From: Sphingobacterium sp. UGAL515B_05
Lineage (GTDB): Bacteria > Bacteroidota > Bacteroidia > Sphingobacteriales > Sphingobacteriaceae
NCBI RefSeq assembly: GCF_033097525.1
Contig: NZ_CP109907.1
Span: 2,728,001-2,792,000 of the forward strand
Direction of reading: 5' to 3'
Length of the DNA stretch: 64,000 nt
The notes under the pieces were generated by a model. It was given only the letters and a program-made list of their open reading frames with translations, did not search any database and was not told the origin of the DNA. Positions within the stretch are counted from its first letter, which is position 1. The number at the start of each line of letters is the position of its first letter. A program made the position numbers and the translations under genes. Shown piece by piece: positions 26,405 to 34,808 of this stretch.

Positions 26405-26705
26405 CTTTCTGAGCTTACAAGCTATTGATAGTACCCGTTCAGCATGCTGATCCTCTTTCATATGGATCAAGGCAACGTCTTTTTTATGTGCCTGTTTATC
26501 TGAAAGAGACCGGTTGATCATTGCAATATGAAGTAGATGTTTTTCCGAATCTGTTCTTTAAGCTTCCAACTTGAATAGGCGTTGGTCAGGTAGCCATAAA
26601 CCAGCAGGTTCAGCAACATCCTGTGGCTTCACTTCCTTTATACATACGATTGACCGAAGTATTGTCAATCTCGTCAATAATATTCTTAACAATACGTAAG
26701 GAATG
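26405..26705 (-). pseudogene. Remnant of an IS1182-type transposase
   Basis: Read leftward, broken pieces of a transposase can be followed across frames. One frame near 26700-26615 gives RIVKNIIDEIDNTSVNRMYK followed by GSEATG. After a shift, the stretch from 26619 reads MLLNLLVYGYLTNAYSSWKL followed by KEQIRKNIYFIL. These match the N-terminal IDxxD..YKGG...HPRMLLKxLVYxYL pattern of IS1182 transposases. After an apparent internal deletion another frame near 26500-26420 gives AHKKDVALIHMKEDQHAERV, resembling the DATFMRMKEDH segment found later in such enzymes. Stops and frameshifts make it non-functional. No intact terminal repeats were found. It shows past mobile-element activity at the edge between the accessory glycan/MACPF region and the conserved nuo operon. 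Confidence 0.7.
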
Positions 26706-26908
26706 ATTTTCTTATATCAGTTCTTTCAGGCCCAATTGAATTCCCTATATTTCGCCAGAATCTAAGGCTTAAAATACTGGCGTACTTCCGATGCCTTGGA
26801 AAATGCGTAAAATCTCACAAACTAAAGCGAATATATCCTCATTGAGATAACCTCGTCTTTTATCCAAAAATCATTTTCTATCGATAAAACCTGGCATTTA
26901 TAAAATGC

Positions 26909-28393
26909 TCAAAATATCTTTAGCAGTAAGGCTGGAAATAGCCCTAATAGGACTAATAGAATCGTACACAATAATGCAATGCTGAGAAGGAAAGGATTAA
27001 ATTTTTGCACAGACTGAACAGTATTATCCCTTAAAAACGCATTCAGTGGTATTTTAAAATAATAAAATAGGGAGATAACTGATGTCAACGCACCGACAAT
27101 AAGCAATACCAATAAACCGAAGGATTGGAAGTTTTGGTATTGTTCGAACACTTTTGAAAAGACCAAAAGTTTTCCAACAAAACCTGCAGTAGGGGGTAGT
27201 CCCACCAAAGCGATTAAAACAATTGAAAACGAGGTGAACAGCAGTGGGTACTGCTTTCCTAAGCCGCGATACGATTCAATTGAAGTATTTCCTAAACTAG
27301 CTTCCAGAGCATCAATAAAGATGAATACCGCAATATTCATCAAAGCATATATGGAAAGATAAAATAATAGCACGTTGGATTCATTATTCTGATAAACCAA
27401 TACAGCCATAAGGAGTATGCCGGTATGTCCAATAGAAGAATAGGCCATCATCCTTTTGGCATCCTGTTGACGTAAAGCGGCTAAGTTACCGATCAACATC
27501 GTTGCTACGGCGATCGCAATAATCACATAAGTCAAGAAATCACTAAAATAAAAGGACACGTTAAGCCAGGCTGAAAGTATCTTGGATAATAGCACAACAA
27601 CAGCAATTTTGGGTACTGTAGCGAGATAGGTTGTAATCACTGTAGGTGCACCTTGATAAACATCCGGGCTCCAGACATGAAAGGGAAAAAAGCTCAGCTT
27701 AAAACCAATACCCGTCAACAAAAATAATAAAGCAATGCTGATCATGATCTGCGGGGCTTCCATTAATCCAGCAATATGACTTGGAGCATCAAAATTCAAG
27801 TTTCCCGTGAAACCGTATAGTAAAGACAAACCGTAAAGCATCACTGCCGCACAGATCGATCCAAAGAGTACATATTTTAAAGCAGCCTCCGATTGAATTT
27901 TAGTGGTGGAGAAATAACCCACCATGATATAGGAGCTAATCGAAACCGTTTCGACAGCAATAAATATCATCAGCCAATTGCTCGACATGGTCAATAGATT
28001 CAGACCCAATGTCGCCGTCAGTAAAACAGCGTAAAGATCTCCTAAGGGGCGGCCATGCGATTGATGGCGTTGTTGAATGAATATGCAAATGAGGATTGTT
28101 GATAGCAGGATAATCAGTCGTGCCGAAGTAGCGAAAGCGTCAACCCGGATCATATCAAAAAAGCCAGCCATCTCTACCTTACTGAGTCCCTGGCCCACAA
28201 GGTAACAGCCACTGAACAATAGTCCGATGATAGTAATGACAAAAGATGTATTCTTCCAGTGTTTGTCAGCAAAAAGACTAGCGAGGATAGTACTAATAAA
28301 AGTAATGATTAGTATCAGTTCGGGTTTAAAATATGGGATACTGACGATAATCTGATCGATGAAAGAACTGATATATGGACTGAATGTGAGCAT
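26909..28393 (-). CDS. nuoN: NADH-quinone oxidoreductase subunit N
   Basis: This 494-residue integral membrane protein, with about 14 predicted helices, is the ND2/NuoN antiporter-like subunit of respiratory complex I. Recognisable family features are LTATLGLNLLTMSSNWLMIF, then FKLSFFPFHVWSPDVYQGAP (the HxWxPDVYxGAP motif, with lysine in a discontinuous helix), then QQDAKRMMAYSSIGHTGILL and LVGLPPTAGFVGK. It takes part in pumping protons across the cytoplasmic membrane. It is the last gene of the leftward nuoHIJKLMN cluster and is 6 bases from nuoM. The IS remnant lies just after its stop, and no clear terminator was recognised. Confidence 0.95.
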   Translation of the reverse strand: MLTFSPYISSFIDQIIVSIPYFKPELILIITFISTILASLFADKHWKNTSFVITIIGLLFSGCYLVGQGLSKVEMAGFFDMIRVDAFATSARLIILLSTILICIFIQQRHQSHGRPLGDLYAVLLTATLGLNLLTMSSNWLMIFIAVETVSISSYIMVGYFSTTKIQSEAALKYVLFGSICAAVMLYGLSLLYGFTGNLNFDAPSHIAGLMEAPQIMISIALLFLLTGIGFKLSFFPFHVWSPDVYQGAPTVITTYLATVPKIAVVVLLSKILSAWLNVSFYFSDFLTYVIIAIAVATMLIGNLAALRQQDAKRMMAYSSIGHTGILLMAVLVYQNNESNVLLFYLSIYALMNIAVFIFIDALEASLGNTSIESYRGLGKQYPLLFTSFSIVLIALVGLPPTAGFVGKLLVFSKVFEQYQNFQSFGLLVLLIVGALTSVISLFYYFKIPLNAFLRDNTVQSVQKFNPFLLSIALLCTILLVLLGLFPALLLKIF

Positions 28394-28399
28394 GCCAGA

Positions 28400-30001
28400 T
28401 TAGATAAATTGTTGGATAAAGCTCACAAGATTCAGAACACTTGCGTTTAAATTGTTAAATACTAAAGCAGGCATAATACCAAGTAATAAGGCCAGGGCTA
28501 AAGTTGGAAATAGGATCACTTGTTCGCGTAAATTCACATCTGTTAGCGTATTGCTCCAAGATTCGCCGCCTTTTAAACGTATTTGCCCAAAAAACATGCG
28601 TTGCAAGGTCCAGAGTAGGTAGGCAGCACTTAATAGTATACCTATAGAACCTGCTATAGCCATCCAACGGGGCAGTCCTGTGCCAACACTCTCGGCATTG
28701 AACGAACCGATAATGACAAAGGCCTCTCCAATAAAAGCTGAAAAGCCTGGTAAACCCAAGGAAGCAAAAAATGCGACAGCAACATAGCCTGTATATTTGG
28801 GCATAATTTGAGCTAAACCACGGAAACTATAGATATTTCTGTCATGTACTCGGTCATAGACCACGCCAACAAGGAAAAAGAGTGCCGCTGATAAGAATCC
28901 ATGGGAAATCATCTGAAACATGGCGCCAGAAATACCTTCTGCAGTCAGCGATGCAATACCAAGCAGCACAAAACCCATATGAGATACCGATGAATAAGCA
29001 ATCATTCGTTTCAGGTCTTTTTGTGATAAGGCATTCAAGGCTCCATAAATAATGGATACAACACCGATCAATCCAAGCCACCAATTGGATAAGGCTGCCA
29101 TATCAGGAAAGATACTATAACAGATACGGATGATACCGTAACCACCAATTTTCAGAAGGATACCAGCAAGAATAATAGATACTGGTGTCGGCGCTTCAAC
29201 GTGCGCATCCGGTAGCCAAGTATGTAGGGGAACAATGGGTACTTTAATGGCAAAGGCAAAGAAGAGCACAATGAAACCGATCAGTCGAGCCGAAACACCC
29301 AAAATTTCCTGGTAACCCTCCCAGCCGAAAATAGAACCCTCAAGATAATTCTGTGGATTCATCATATAGATCATGTTGAAGGTATGTGCTCCAGTCAAAG
29401 GGTTGATTACTGAAAAATACAATCCTACGATAATCAACAACATAAATACAGACCCGAATAGGGTATATAGAAAGAATTTTATAGCCGCGTATTCGCGTCT
29501 TGCACCACCCCAGATACCGATCAGGAAGTAGAGTGGCAGTAACATGACTTCATAAAACAAATAGAATAGGAAGAAATCCAATGCGCAGAAAATCCCCATA
29601 ACGGCCATATTGAGTACCATGAGCAAGGCAAAGTATCCCTTCGGACTTTTCTGTATATTCCAAGAGGCGCCTATAGCCATTAGCATAACGAAAGCACTCA
29701 GCAATAACAAGGGCATGGAGATCCCATCAATACCAATAAGATAATCGATCTCTAATTTACCTATTGATCCTAAATCTAATCGGATCCAGGAAAGCTGTTC
29801 AACAAATTGATAGCCCGCCAGATCTTGGACTCCTGTTTTGCTTGCATCAAACTGTGCATAACATATGCCGGCCAGTACAAATTGTATTGCTGTGAATGCT
29901 AAAGCAATATATTTGTAACTCGATTTATATCGTGTTGGTAAGGCGAGAATGAGCGCCGTAGCCAATAGCGGTAAAAATATCAATAAGGATAAAATAGGCA
30001 T
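28400..30001 (-). CDS. nuoM: NADH-quinone oxidoreductase subunit M
   Basis: This 533-residue membrane protein is the ND4/NuoM proton-pumping subunit of complex I. Hallmarks are LLPLYFLIGIWGGARREYAA, followed by the HTWLPDAHVEAPTPVSIILAG channel segment with its conserved proline and lysine neighbours. ALSQKDLKRMIAYSSVSHMG and LPGFSAFIGE follow, all in the expected order. Length agrees with the family (about 500-550). It is separated from nuoL by 3 bases and from nuoN by 6 bases, so the three antiporter-like subunits are translated from one mRNA. Confidence 0.96.
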   Translation of the reverse strand: MPILSLLIFLPLLATALILALPTRYKSSYKYIALAFTAIQFVLAGICYAQFDASKTGVQDLAGYQFVEQLSWIRLDLGSIGKLEIDYLIGIDGISMPLLLLSAFVMLMAIGASWNIQKSPKGYFALLMVLNMAVMGIFCALDFFLFYLFYEVMLLPLYFLIGIWGGARREYAAIKFFLYTLFGSVFMLLIIVGLYFSVINPLTGAHTFNMIYMMNPQNYLEGSIFGWEGYQEILGVSARLIGFIVLFFAFAIKVPIVPLHTWLPDAHVEAPTPVSIILAGILLKIGGYGIIRICYSIFPDMAALSNWWLGLIGVVSIIYGALNALSQKDLKRMIAYSSVSHMGFVLLGIASLTAEGISGAMFQMISHGFLSAALFFLVGVVYDRVHDRNIYSFRGLAQIMPKYTGYVAVAFFASLGLPGFSAFIGEAFVIIGSFNAESVGTGLPRWMAIAGSIGILLSAAYLLWTLQRMFFGQIRLKGGESWSNTLTDVNLREQVILFPTLALALLLGIMPALVFNNLNASVLNLVSFIQQFI

Positions 30002-30004
30002 TTC

Positions 30005-32059
30005 CTAAAAAAATATAAGATAAATTAAACCAAGTAAAACTAATAAAAAGACGGAATACAACGCTGTCTGTAGCTTCCCATTTTGGACCAGGCGGACTTG
30101 ATTGCCGGTCCAGTAAGCCGCAGAAGCAACCGTATTAACAAAACCATCTACAATATATTTGTCTATCCATACACTTAGCTGAGAAAGGGATAAGACGAGA
30201 AACTGAATCAAAGAAACAAAGGCGTCAACAACGTAACGGTCAAACCAGTAGCAGAACTGTGCCAATTTTAAGGTGCCATTGACAAATACTACTTCGTAAA
30301 ACTGATTGATATACCCTTGATTGAAAGAAATCTTCAATGCCCAGTTAGCAGGGTTTAAAGGGTATTTATTCTGTACATACCATTTCCAACCGATGATCCA
30401 GCCAATAGCAGAACCAAGAAGCAGTATTGCAGGGATAATAAGGTGTGCACTGTGACTCGGCGCAAAGGCATATTCATCCAATAAAAGGCCGTCCATCAAC
30501 CAGGAATCGTGATAAGAAAAAGGATTGAAAGAAAAGAGCGGAAATAAGCAGAACAGTCCCAAAAAAAACATGGGGAACAACATGGTCTTTGGCGCTTCAT
30601 GCAGTGGATGACCATGCAGTTTGCCTTGTAGCCGGTCGGCGAGCCTAAACTCTCCAAAAAAAGCTTTAAATAGCAAACGCCCAATATAGAAAGCTGTTAA
30701 AATACTTACGATAATCAAACTTATGGGGATGATAAGGTATAAGTTACCTTTCGAAATAGCCCATTCAAAGGAAGAGATAACGATACTATCTTTGGATAGA
30801 TAACCTGAAGTCAACGGGAACCCTGCGAGTGCTAGCGAAGCGATGCCCATTAGCACAAAGGTCTTGGGCATATATCGGCGTAGCCCGCCCATGTTCCGTA
30901 AATCCTGCGGATCAAAGTCCATGTGGCTATGTTCTTTAAAATGGGCCATTTCATGAATGACGGCTCCGGCAGAAAGAAACAACAGACACTTAAAGAAGGC
31001 ATGGGTTGTCAGATGAAATAAAGCAGCATCCCATGTTCCAATGCCAATACCAACCATCATAAAACCCAACTGCGAGATGGTCGAAAAAGCAAGAATACGT
31101 TTGATGTCGTATTGGCCAAGGGCGAAGTACGCTGCCGAAGCAGCGGTTATTGTACCAATGATGGCAATAAATAATAAGGCAGATTCATTAAATAATGGAA
31201 ATACGGTAGCCAGCAGGAATACACCAGCAGCAACCATTGTTGCCGCGTGAATCAATGAAGATACTGATGTGGGGCCTTCCATGGCATCCGGAAGCCATAC
31301 ATGTAATGGAAATTGTGCAGATTTAGCCATGGCAGCCAAGAAGAAGGCCAATCCAGCAAGGGTAAGCCAAATCTGAGGTAAGCTATTGACCGGAGATATC
31401 CATAATCCTTGGTCGATTGTGGATTGATAGATTAAGCCATTATCGCCAAATAAATCGACTAAATTGAGTGTTTTGAACTGCGTAAATACGATCGCAAGAC
31501 CGATTAGGAAACCGAGGTCGCCGATGCGATTAACCAAAAATGCTTTTTTATTGGCTTGTGCAGCTGTTTCGCGGGTAAACCAAAATCCGATGAGAAGATA
31601 GGATGCAAAACCGACCAACTCCCAAAAAACATACATCAACAGGAGACTATCCATAATGACCAATCCCAACATCGCAAAACAGAATAAGCTGAGATACATC
31701 CAATAGCGGTGAATACCGGGATCGCCTTTCATGTAGGCTCGGGAGTATATATGTACGGGTAAGGCAACAGAGGGTACCAAAAAAAGCATTAAAGTGCTCA
31801 AATTGTTCAGTAGGATACCAACTTTAAAGGATGTTTCACCAATCGTGAACCAATTTACTTGAATAGATACCGCGGGATTATTCCATATGGACAACCAAGT
31901 GAGCCCGCCAGCGATAAAGCTGAGGATAATAGCCGTGAGAGAAATAAGGCCGGACTGGTCGCGTTTGCCTACTAGTGCTTGATATAGGAATGCCGCGAAT
32001 GGTGCCACTAAGGTAAGCAGCGCAGTCAGAAGGGGCGATATGTGAACAAATTGATCCAA
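30005..32059 (-). CDS. nuoL: NADH-quinone oxidoreductase subunit L
   Basis: This 684-residue membrane protein is the ND5/NuoL subunit at the distal end of the complex I membrane arm. Key segments are YWMYLSLFCFAMLGLVIMDS, FWELVGFASYLLIGFWFTRE (with the conserved glutamate of TM5), HVWLPDAMEGPTSVSSLIHA, and the extended C-terminus that in NuoL forms the long lateral helix running along NuoM and NuoN. The C-terminal 100 residues contain two similar stretches, WFDRYVVDAFVSLIQFLVLS and WIDKYIVDGFVNTVASAAYW, suggesting an internal helical duplication. It sits 3 bases from nuoK and nuoM. Confidence 0.96.
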   Translation of the reverse strand: MDQFVHISPLLTALLTLVAPFAAFLYQALVGKRDQSGLISLTAIILSFIAGGLTWLSIWNNPAVSIQVNWFTIGETSFKVGILLNNLSTLMLFLVPSVALPVHIYSRAYMKGDPGIHRYWMYLSLFCFAMLGLVIMDSLLLMYVFWELVGFASYLLIGFWFTRETAAQANKKAFLVNRIGDLGFLIGLAIVFTQFKTLNLVDLFGDNGLIYQSTIDQGLWISPVNSLPQIWLTLAGLAFFLAAMAKSAQFPLHVWLPDAMEGPTSVSSLIHAATMVAAGVFLLATVFPLFNESALLFIAIIGTITAASAAYFALGQYDIKRILAFSTISQLGFMMVGIGIGTWDAALFHLTTHAFFKCLLFLSAGAVIHEMAHFKEHSHMDFDPQDLRNMGGLRRYMPKTFVLMGIASLALAGFPLTSGYLSKDSIVISSFEWAISKGNLYLIIPISLIIVSILTAFYIGRLLFKAFFGEFRLADRLQGKLHGHPLHEAPKTMLFPMFFLGLFCLFPLFSFNPFSYHDSWLMDGLLLDEYAFAPSHSAHLIIPAILLLGSAIGWIIGWKWYVQNKYPLNPANWALKISFNQGYINQFYEVVFVNGTLKLAQFCYWFDRYVVDAFVSLIQFLVLSLSQLSVWIDKYIVDGFVNTVASAAYWTGNQVRLVQNGKLQTALYSVFLLVLLGLIYLIFF

Positions 32060-32062
32060 TGT

Positions 32063-32371
32063 TTACTTGTCTTTTAATTGGTTTATCTCATCCGGATTAA
32101 TGGTTTTGTAATGTCTATAAACATTTAATACAATCGCCAATCCAACAGCGACTGCGGCCGCAGCGAGAACAATGGCAAACAGTGCGAAAATTTGCCCGCC
32201 ATAACTGACCTTATCATATTTACCAAAGGCAACAAAATTCAGGATAGCTGCATTGATCATCAACTCAATACCGACCAAAATCATGATCGCATTTTTTTTG
32301 GAAAGCACGGTATAGAGCCCAATGCAAAAGATGCAGGCACTGACAACCAAAAAATGCGTCAGTGTAATCAT
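32063..32371 (-). CDS. nuoK: NADH-quinone oxidoreductase subunit K
   Basis: This 102-residue protein with three transmembrane helices is the ND4L/NuoK subunit of complex I. The conserved MILVGIELMINAAILNFVAF contains the buried glutamate in TM2, and ALFAIVLAAAAVAVGLAIVL forms TM3 (the second conserved glutamate position appears replaced in this stretch). It overlaps nuoJ by 4 bases (32368-32371). The short C-terminus YKTINPDEINQLKD is typical of the Bacteroidota version. Confidence 0.95.
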   Translation of the reverse strand: MITLTHFLVVSACIFCIGLYTVLSKKNAIMILVGIELMINAAILNFVAFGKYDKVSYGGQIFALFAIVLAAAAVAVGLAIVLNVYRHYKTINPDEINQLKDK

Positions 32372-32913
32372 ATCGCACGCTCCTTTCTGGATAAATGTGA
32401 TGCTCCGATCAAGGCCATCATCAAAAACACGGATATGATTTCAAATGGCAATACATAAAAAGTCATAAAACGTAATCCGATCTGATGTATATTATTGTCT
32501 GTTGCGAGGATCTCGGTATTATTTTCCTTGGCATTTAAGATCCACCATGCTGGAGAAGCTTGTTGCCATTCGACGATGCCATAAAGCATCAGTAACAGGA
32601 AACCAAGCACGATTGGAATAGTCTGCCATTTGGGTAGGCTTAAGAATGAACCGCTACTATTTTGAAGATCTTTTAAAAGCTCTTTATTGGAAAGCATAAA
32701 GGCAAATAACATCAATATGAGCACGCCGCCAACATATACCATAATTTGTGTAATAGCTACAAAATCGGCTAAAGCAAATAAGTAAAGTCCTGCCATTGCA
32801 AATAAAACAATAAAAAACAGGAATAGAGCGCGTGCAATATTTTTAAGATTAACGAGCAAGAGTGCTGAACCGACTGCTAGGGTAGCAAAGGCGTAGAATA
32901 AAATACTTTCCAT
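32368..32913 (-). CDS. nuoJ: NADH-quinone oxidoreductase subunit J
   Basis: This 181-residue membrane protein is the ND6/NuoJ subunit, which lies near the quinone site and couples redox change to the membrane arm. It has YAFATLAVGSALLLVNLKNI in helix 1 and LFLFFIVLFAMAGLYLFALADFVA, then ITQIMVYVGGVLILMLFAFM, in which the conserved YVGGVxxLxxF forms the pi-bulge helix. It overlaps nuoK by 4 bases and is 3 bases from nuoI, consistent with stoichiometric co-translation. The final PFEIISVFLMMALIGASHL is the usual last helix. Confidence 0.94.
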   Translation of the reverse strand: MESILFYAFATLAVGSALLLVNLKNIARALFLFFIVLFAMAGLYLFALADFVAITQIMVYVGGVLILMLFAFMLSNKELLKDLQNSSGSFLSLPKWQTIPIVLGFLLLMLYGIVEWQQASPAWWILNAKENNTEILATDNNIHQIGLRFMTFYVLPFEIISVFLMMALIGASHLSRKERAI

Positions 32914-32916
32914 CTT

Positions 32917-33480
32917 TTATTTTTGCTTTGCTGCCTCCTTGTCAGCTTGAAACTTGGTCCATTCTGCTTTACGTTGTGCGACCTCGCTATCGGTCATGTC
33001 GGAGAAACCATAAATAAGATCAGTCAGTTTTTGTGAGCTGCGGTCATATTCGTTAGTCATGGTGATACATTCTGTGGGACATACGACAGTACATAGTCCA
33101 CAATACATACATTTAGCCATATCAATGTTGAATTTGGCTGGGTATAGTCGTTTAACGCTACCATCGGAAGTTTTTCCAATCGCTTCCGGAGATTTGATTG
33201 CTTCGATTTCGATGCAGTCTACAGGACAAGCCTTTGCGCATAGATCACATACAATACAGTCCTCAATATCGACTTGCAGCTGATAGCGGGCAACCTCGGG
33301 GATCGGCATTTTTTCACGTGGATACTGCACCGTGACAATTCCCTCCTGCTGATCAAAGTAGTTATCCTTTTTGATATTTAATTCCGTTCGCGAACGTCGG
33401 GCACCAAACAAGTGTTTAACAGTCAAAGATAAACCCTTGATTGCCGTACGAAATGCATGCGAAGCCGTTTTAAATATCAT
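32917..33480 (-). CDS. nuoI: NADH-quinone oxidoreductase subunit I (two 4Fe-4S clusters)
   Basis: This 187-residue peripheral subunit carries two ferredoxin-like cluster motifs: CIVCDLCAKACPVDC (about residues 74-88) and CMYCGLCTVVCPTEC (about residues 124-138), the binding sites for clusters N6a and N6b. These lead electrons to cluster N2 near the quinone. The N-terminal helix, rich in Lys and Arg (ALKGLSLTVKHLFG-like), contacts the membrane arm, and the C-terminal 35 residues are Lys/Gln-rich. It is 4 bases from nuoH and 3 bases from nuoJ. Confidence 0.96.
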   Translation of the reverse strand: MIFKTASHAFRTAIKGLSLTVKHLFGARRSRTELNIKKDNYFDQQEGIVTVQYPREKMPIPEVARYQLQVDIEDCIVCDLCAKACPVDCIEIEAIKSPEAIGKTSDGSVKRLYPAKFNIDMAKCMYCGLCTVVCPTECITMTNEYDRSSQKLTDLIYGFSDMTDSEVAQRKAEWTKFQADKEAAKQK

Positions 33481-33484
33481 AATC

Positions 33485-34558
33485 TTATGCTATAACTAAA
33501 ATTCGCCAAATTGCAGAAATGGCCATACAAAGAAAAGCCAGCGGCGTCAATACTTTCCAACATAAACTCATCAGTTGATCTGCACGCAACCGTGGTAATG
33601 TCCATCGGATCCACATTTGTATACCAACAATAAACAATGATTTGGCCAAGGTCCAAAATATTCCCCACACTAAGCCTGTGGTCCAATCGGCCAAACGTAT
33701 TGCACCTATGTTGGGTAACGGTGTATTCCAAGCTCCTAAGAAGAGAACAACGCCCAACATGGATACCAAAAACATCATGGCATACTCCGCCAAAAAGATA
33801 AAGGCAAATTGTATCCCGCCATATTCCGTATGGAAGCCACCGACCAATTCAGATTCGGCTTCCGGAATATCAAAGGGAGCACGATTACACTCGGCAAGGG
33901 TTGCGATAAAGAATATGATGTAGGTGATAATCAAATGTGGAGCCTGAAAAATATTCCAGGCAAAGAGGCCCCCAATCTCATTGACTTCCCAAAGACCCAA
34001 GAATTTAATGCTTCCATTGGTTAGGATGCCCTGTCCAATAGCGATTTCATTCAAATTTAGGGTTTGGGTGAGCATAACGACCGTAATCAGTGAGAGGCCT
34101 ACCGGAATTTCATAGGATACCATCTGTGCAATCGCACGCATGGAGCCTAATAGAGAATATTTATTGTTGGATCCCCAACCTGCCATTAAGATGCCCAAAG
34201 CATCAATGGAGATGATAGCCATAATGAAGAACAAGCCTGTATGTGTATCCGCGGGAATAAAGTCCTTTGCCCATGGGATAACAGCAAAACCTGTAAATAC
34301 AGCAACGAAAATAACGATAGGTGCAAGCCTAAAGAGAATTTTATCGGCTGATGAAGGGGTGATTAATTCTTTTTGGAGCAGTTTGAGAATGTCGGCGATT
34401 GTTTGGAGACTACCATACTTTCCTGTTTCCATCGGACCGAGTCGATCCTGGACAAATCCCGCAATCTTTCGTTCAGCATATACTGCAAACAAGGTGAAAG
34501 CTGCTATAAAGGTGAAAATAGCAATGGGAACCAAGATATGTAGTATTGTTTCTAACAA
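33485..34558 (-). CDS. nuoH: NADH-quinone oxidoreductase subunit H
   Basis: This 357-residue membrane protein is the ND1/NuoH subunit that forms the quinone-binding chamber. Canonical segments are VYAERKIAGFVQDRLGPMET, then LQTIADILKLLQKELITPSS, then ADTHTGLFFIMAIISIDALG, and CNRAPFDIPEAESELVGGFH (the EAESELVxGxxTEY signature), with WIRWTLPRLRADQLM near the C-terminus. It is the first gene of this leftward cluster. The nuoA-G genes expected ahead of it are absent; citrate synthase lies upstream instead. A TAnnTTTG-type element lies about 45 bases upstream. Confidence 0.96.
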   Translation of the reverse strand: MLETILHILVPIAIFTFIAAFTLFAVYAERKIAGFVQDRLGPMETGKYGSLQTIADILKLLQKELITPSSADKILFRLAPIVIFVAVFTGFAVIPWAKDFIPADTHTGLFFIMAIISIDALGILMAGWGSNNKYSLLGSMRAIAQMVSYEIPVGLSLITVVMLTQTLNLNEIAIGQGILTNGSIKFLGLWEVNEIGGLFAWNIFQAPHLIITYIIFFIATLAECNRAPFDIPEAESELVGGFHTEYGGIQFAFIFLAEYAMMFLVSMLGVVLFLGAWNTPLPNIGAIRLADWTTGLVWGIFWTLAKSLFIVGIQMWIRWTLPRLRADQLMSLCWKVLTPLAFLCMAISAIWRILVIA

Positions 34559-34600
34559 GTCTTATTTATAATGATTTTTAATAAGAGACCAATGAATACG

Positions 34601-34608
34601 CAAACTTA
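34601..34608 (-). promoter_or_regulatory. Possible -7 element for nuoH-N
   Basis: On the minus strand the sequence is TAAGTTTG, a perfect TAnnTTTG match 43-50 bases before the nuoH start. I found no convincing -33 TTG at the usual spacing. Confidence 0.3.
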
Positions 34609-34760
34609 ACGAAAAACAGGGAATTTAGATAAGGAAAAATTAAAATATACTTAACAAGTAGATTATCGTGACAATAGCGTAACAACGAGTAATCATATCG
34701 TGTTCGAATGGGTGGCTTCGGACAGCTGTAAAGCCATCCCTGTTAGCTCAGATAAAAATA

Positions 34761-34786
34761 AAAAAGCACCCCGAAGGATGCTTTTT
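34761..34786 (-). terminator. Intrinsic terminator of citrate synthase
   Basis: AAAAAGCACCC and GGATGCTTTTT pair (one mismatch) around a CGAA loop, with a T-rich tract on the leftward side. It is placed 23 bases after the gltA stop and separates it from nuoH. Confidence 0.8.
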
Positions 34787-34808
34787 ATGGATATAAATCG
34801 AAATCGAA

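Noticed and set aside
26487..26496. GTGCCTGTTT in the IS remnant as a fourth copy of the 17-base motif on the other strand
   Set aside because: Only 10 bases match, and they lie inside a recognisable transposase fragment, so chance is sufficient.
34140..34571. 143-codon open frame on the plus strand, antisense to nuoH
   Set aside because: It lies entirely over the well-supported nuoH gene, and its translation is low in structure and resembles no family.
34700..34765. tRNA-like pieces (GTTCGAAT and TTAGCTCAG) between gltA and nuoH
   Set aside because: The T-arm-like piece comes before the D-arm-like piece and no acceptor stem or anticodon arm can be drawn, so this is chance similarity.
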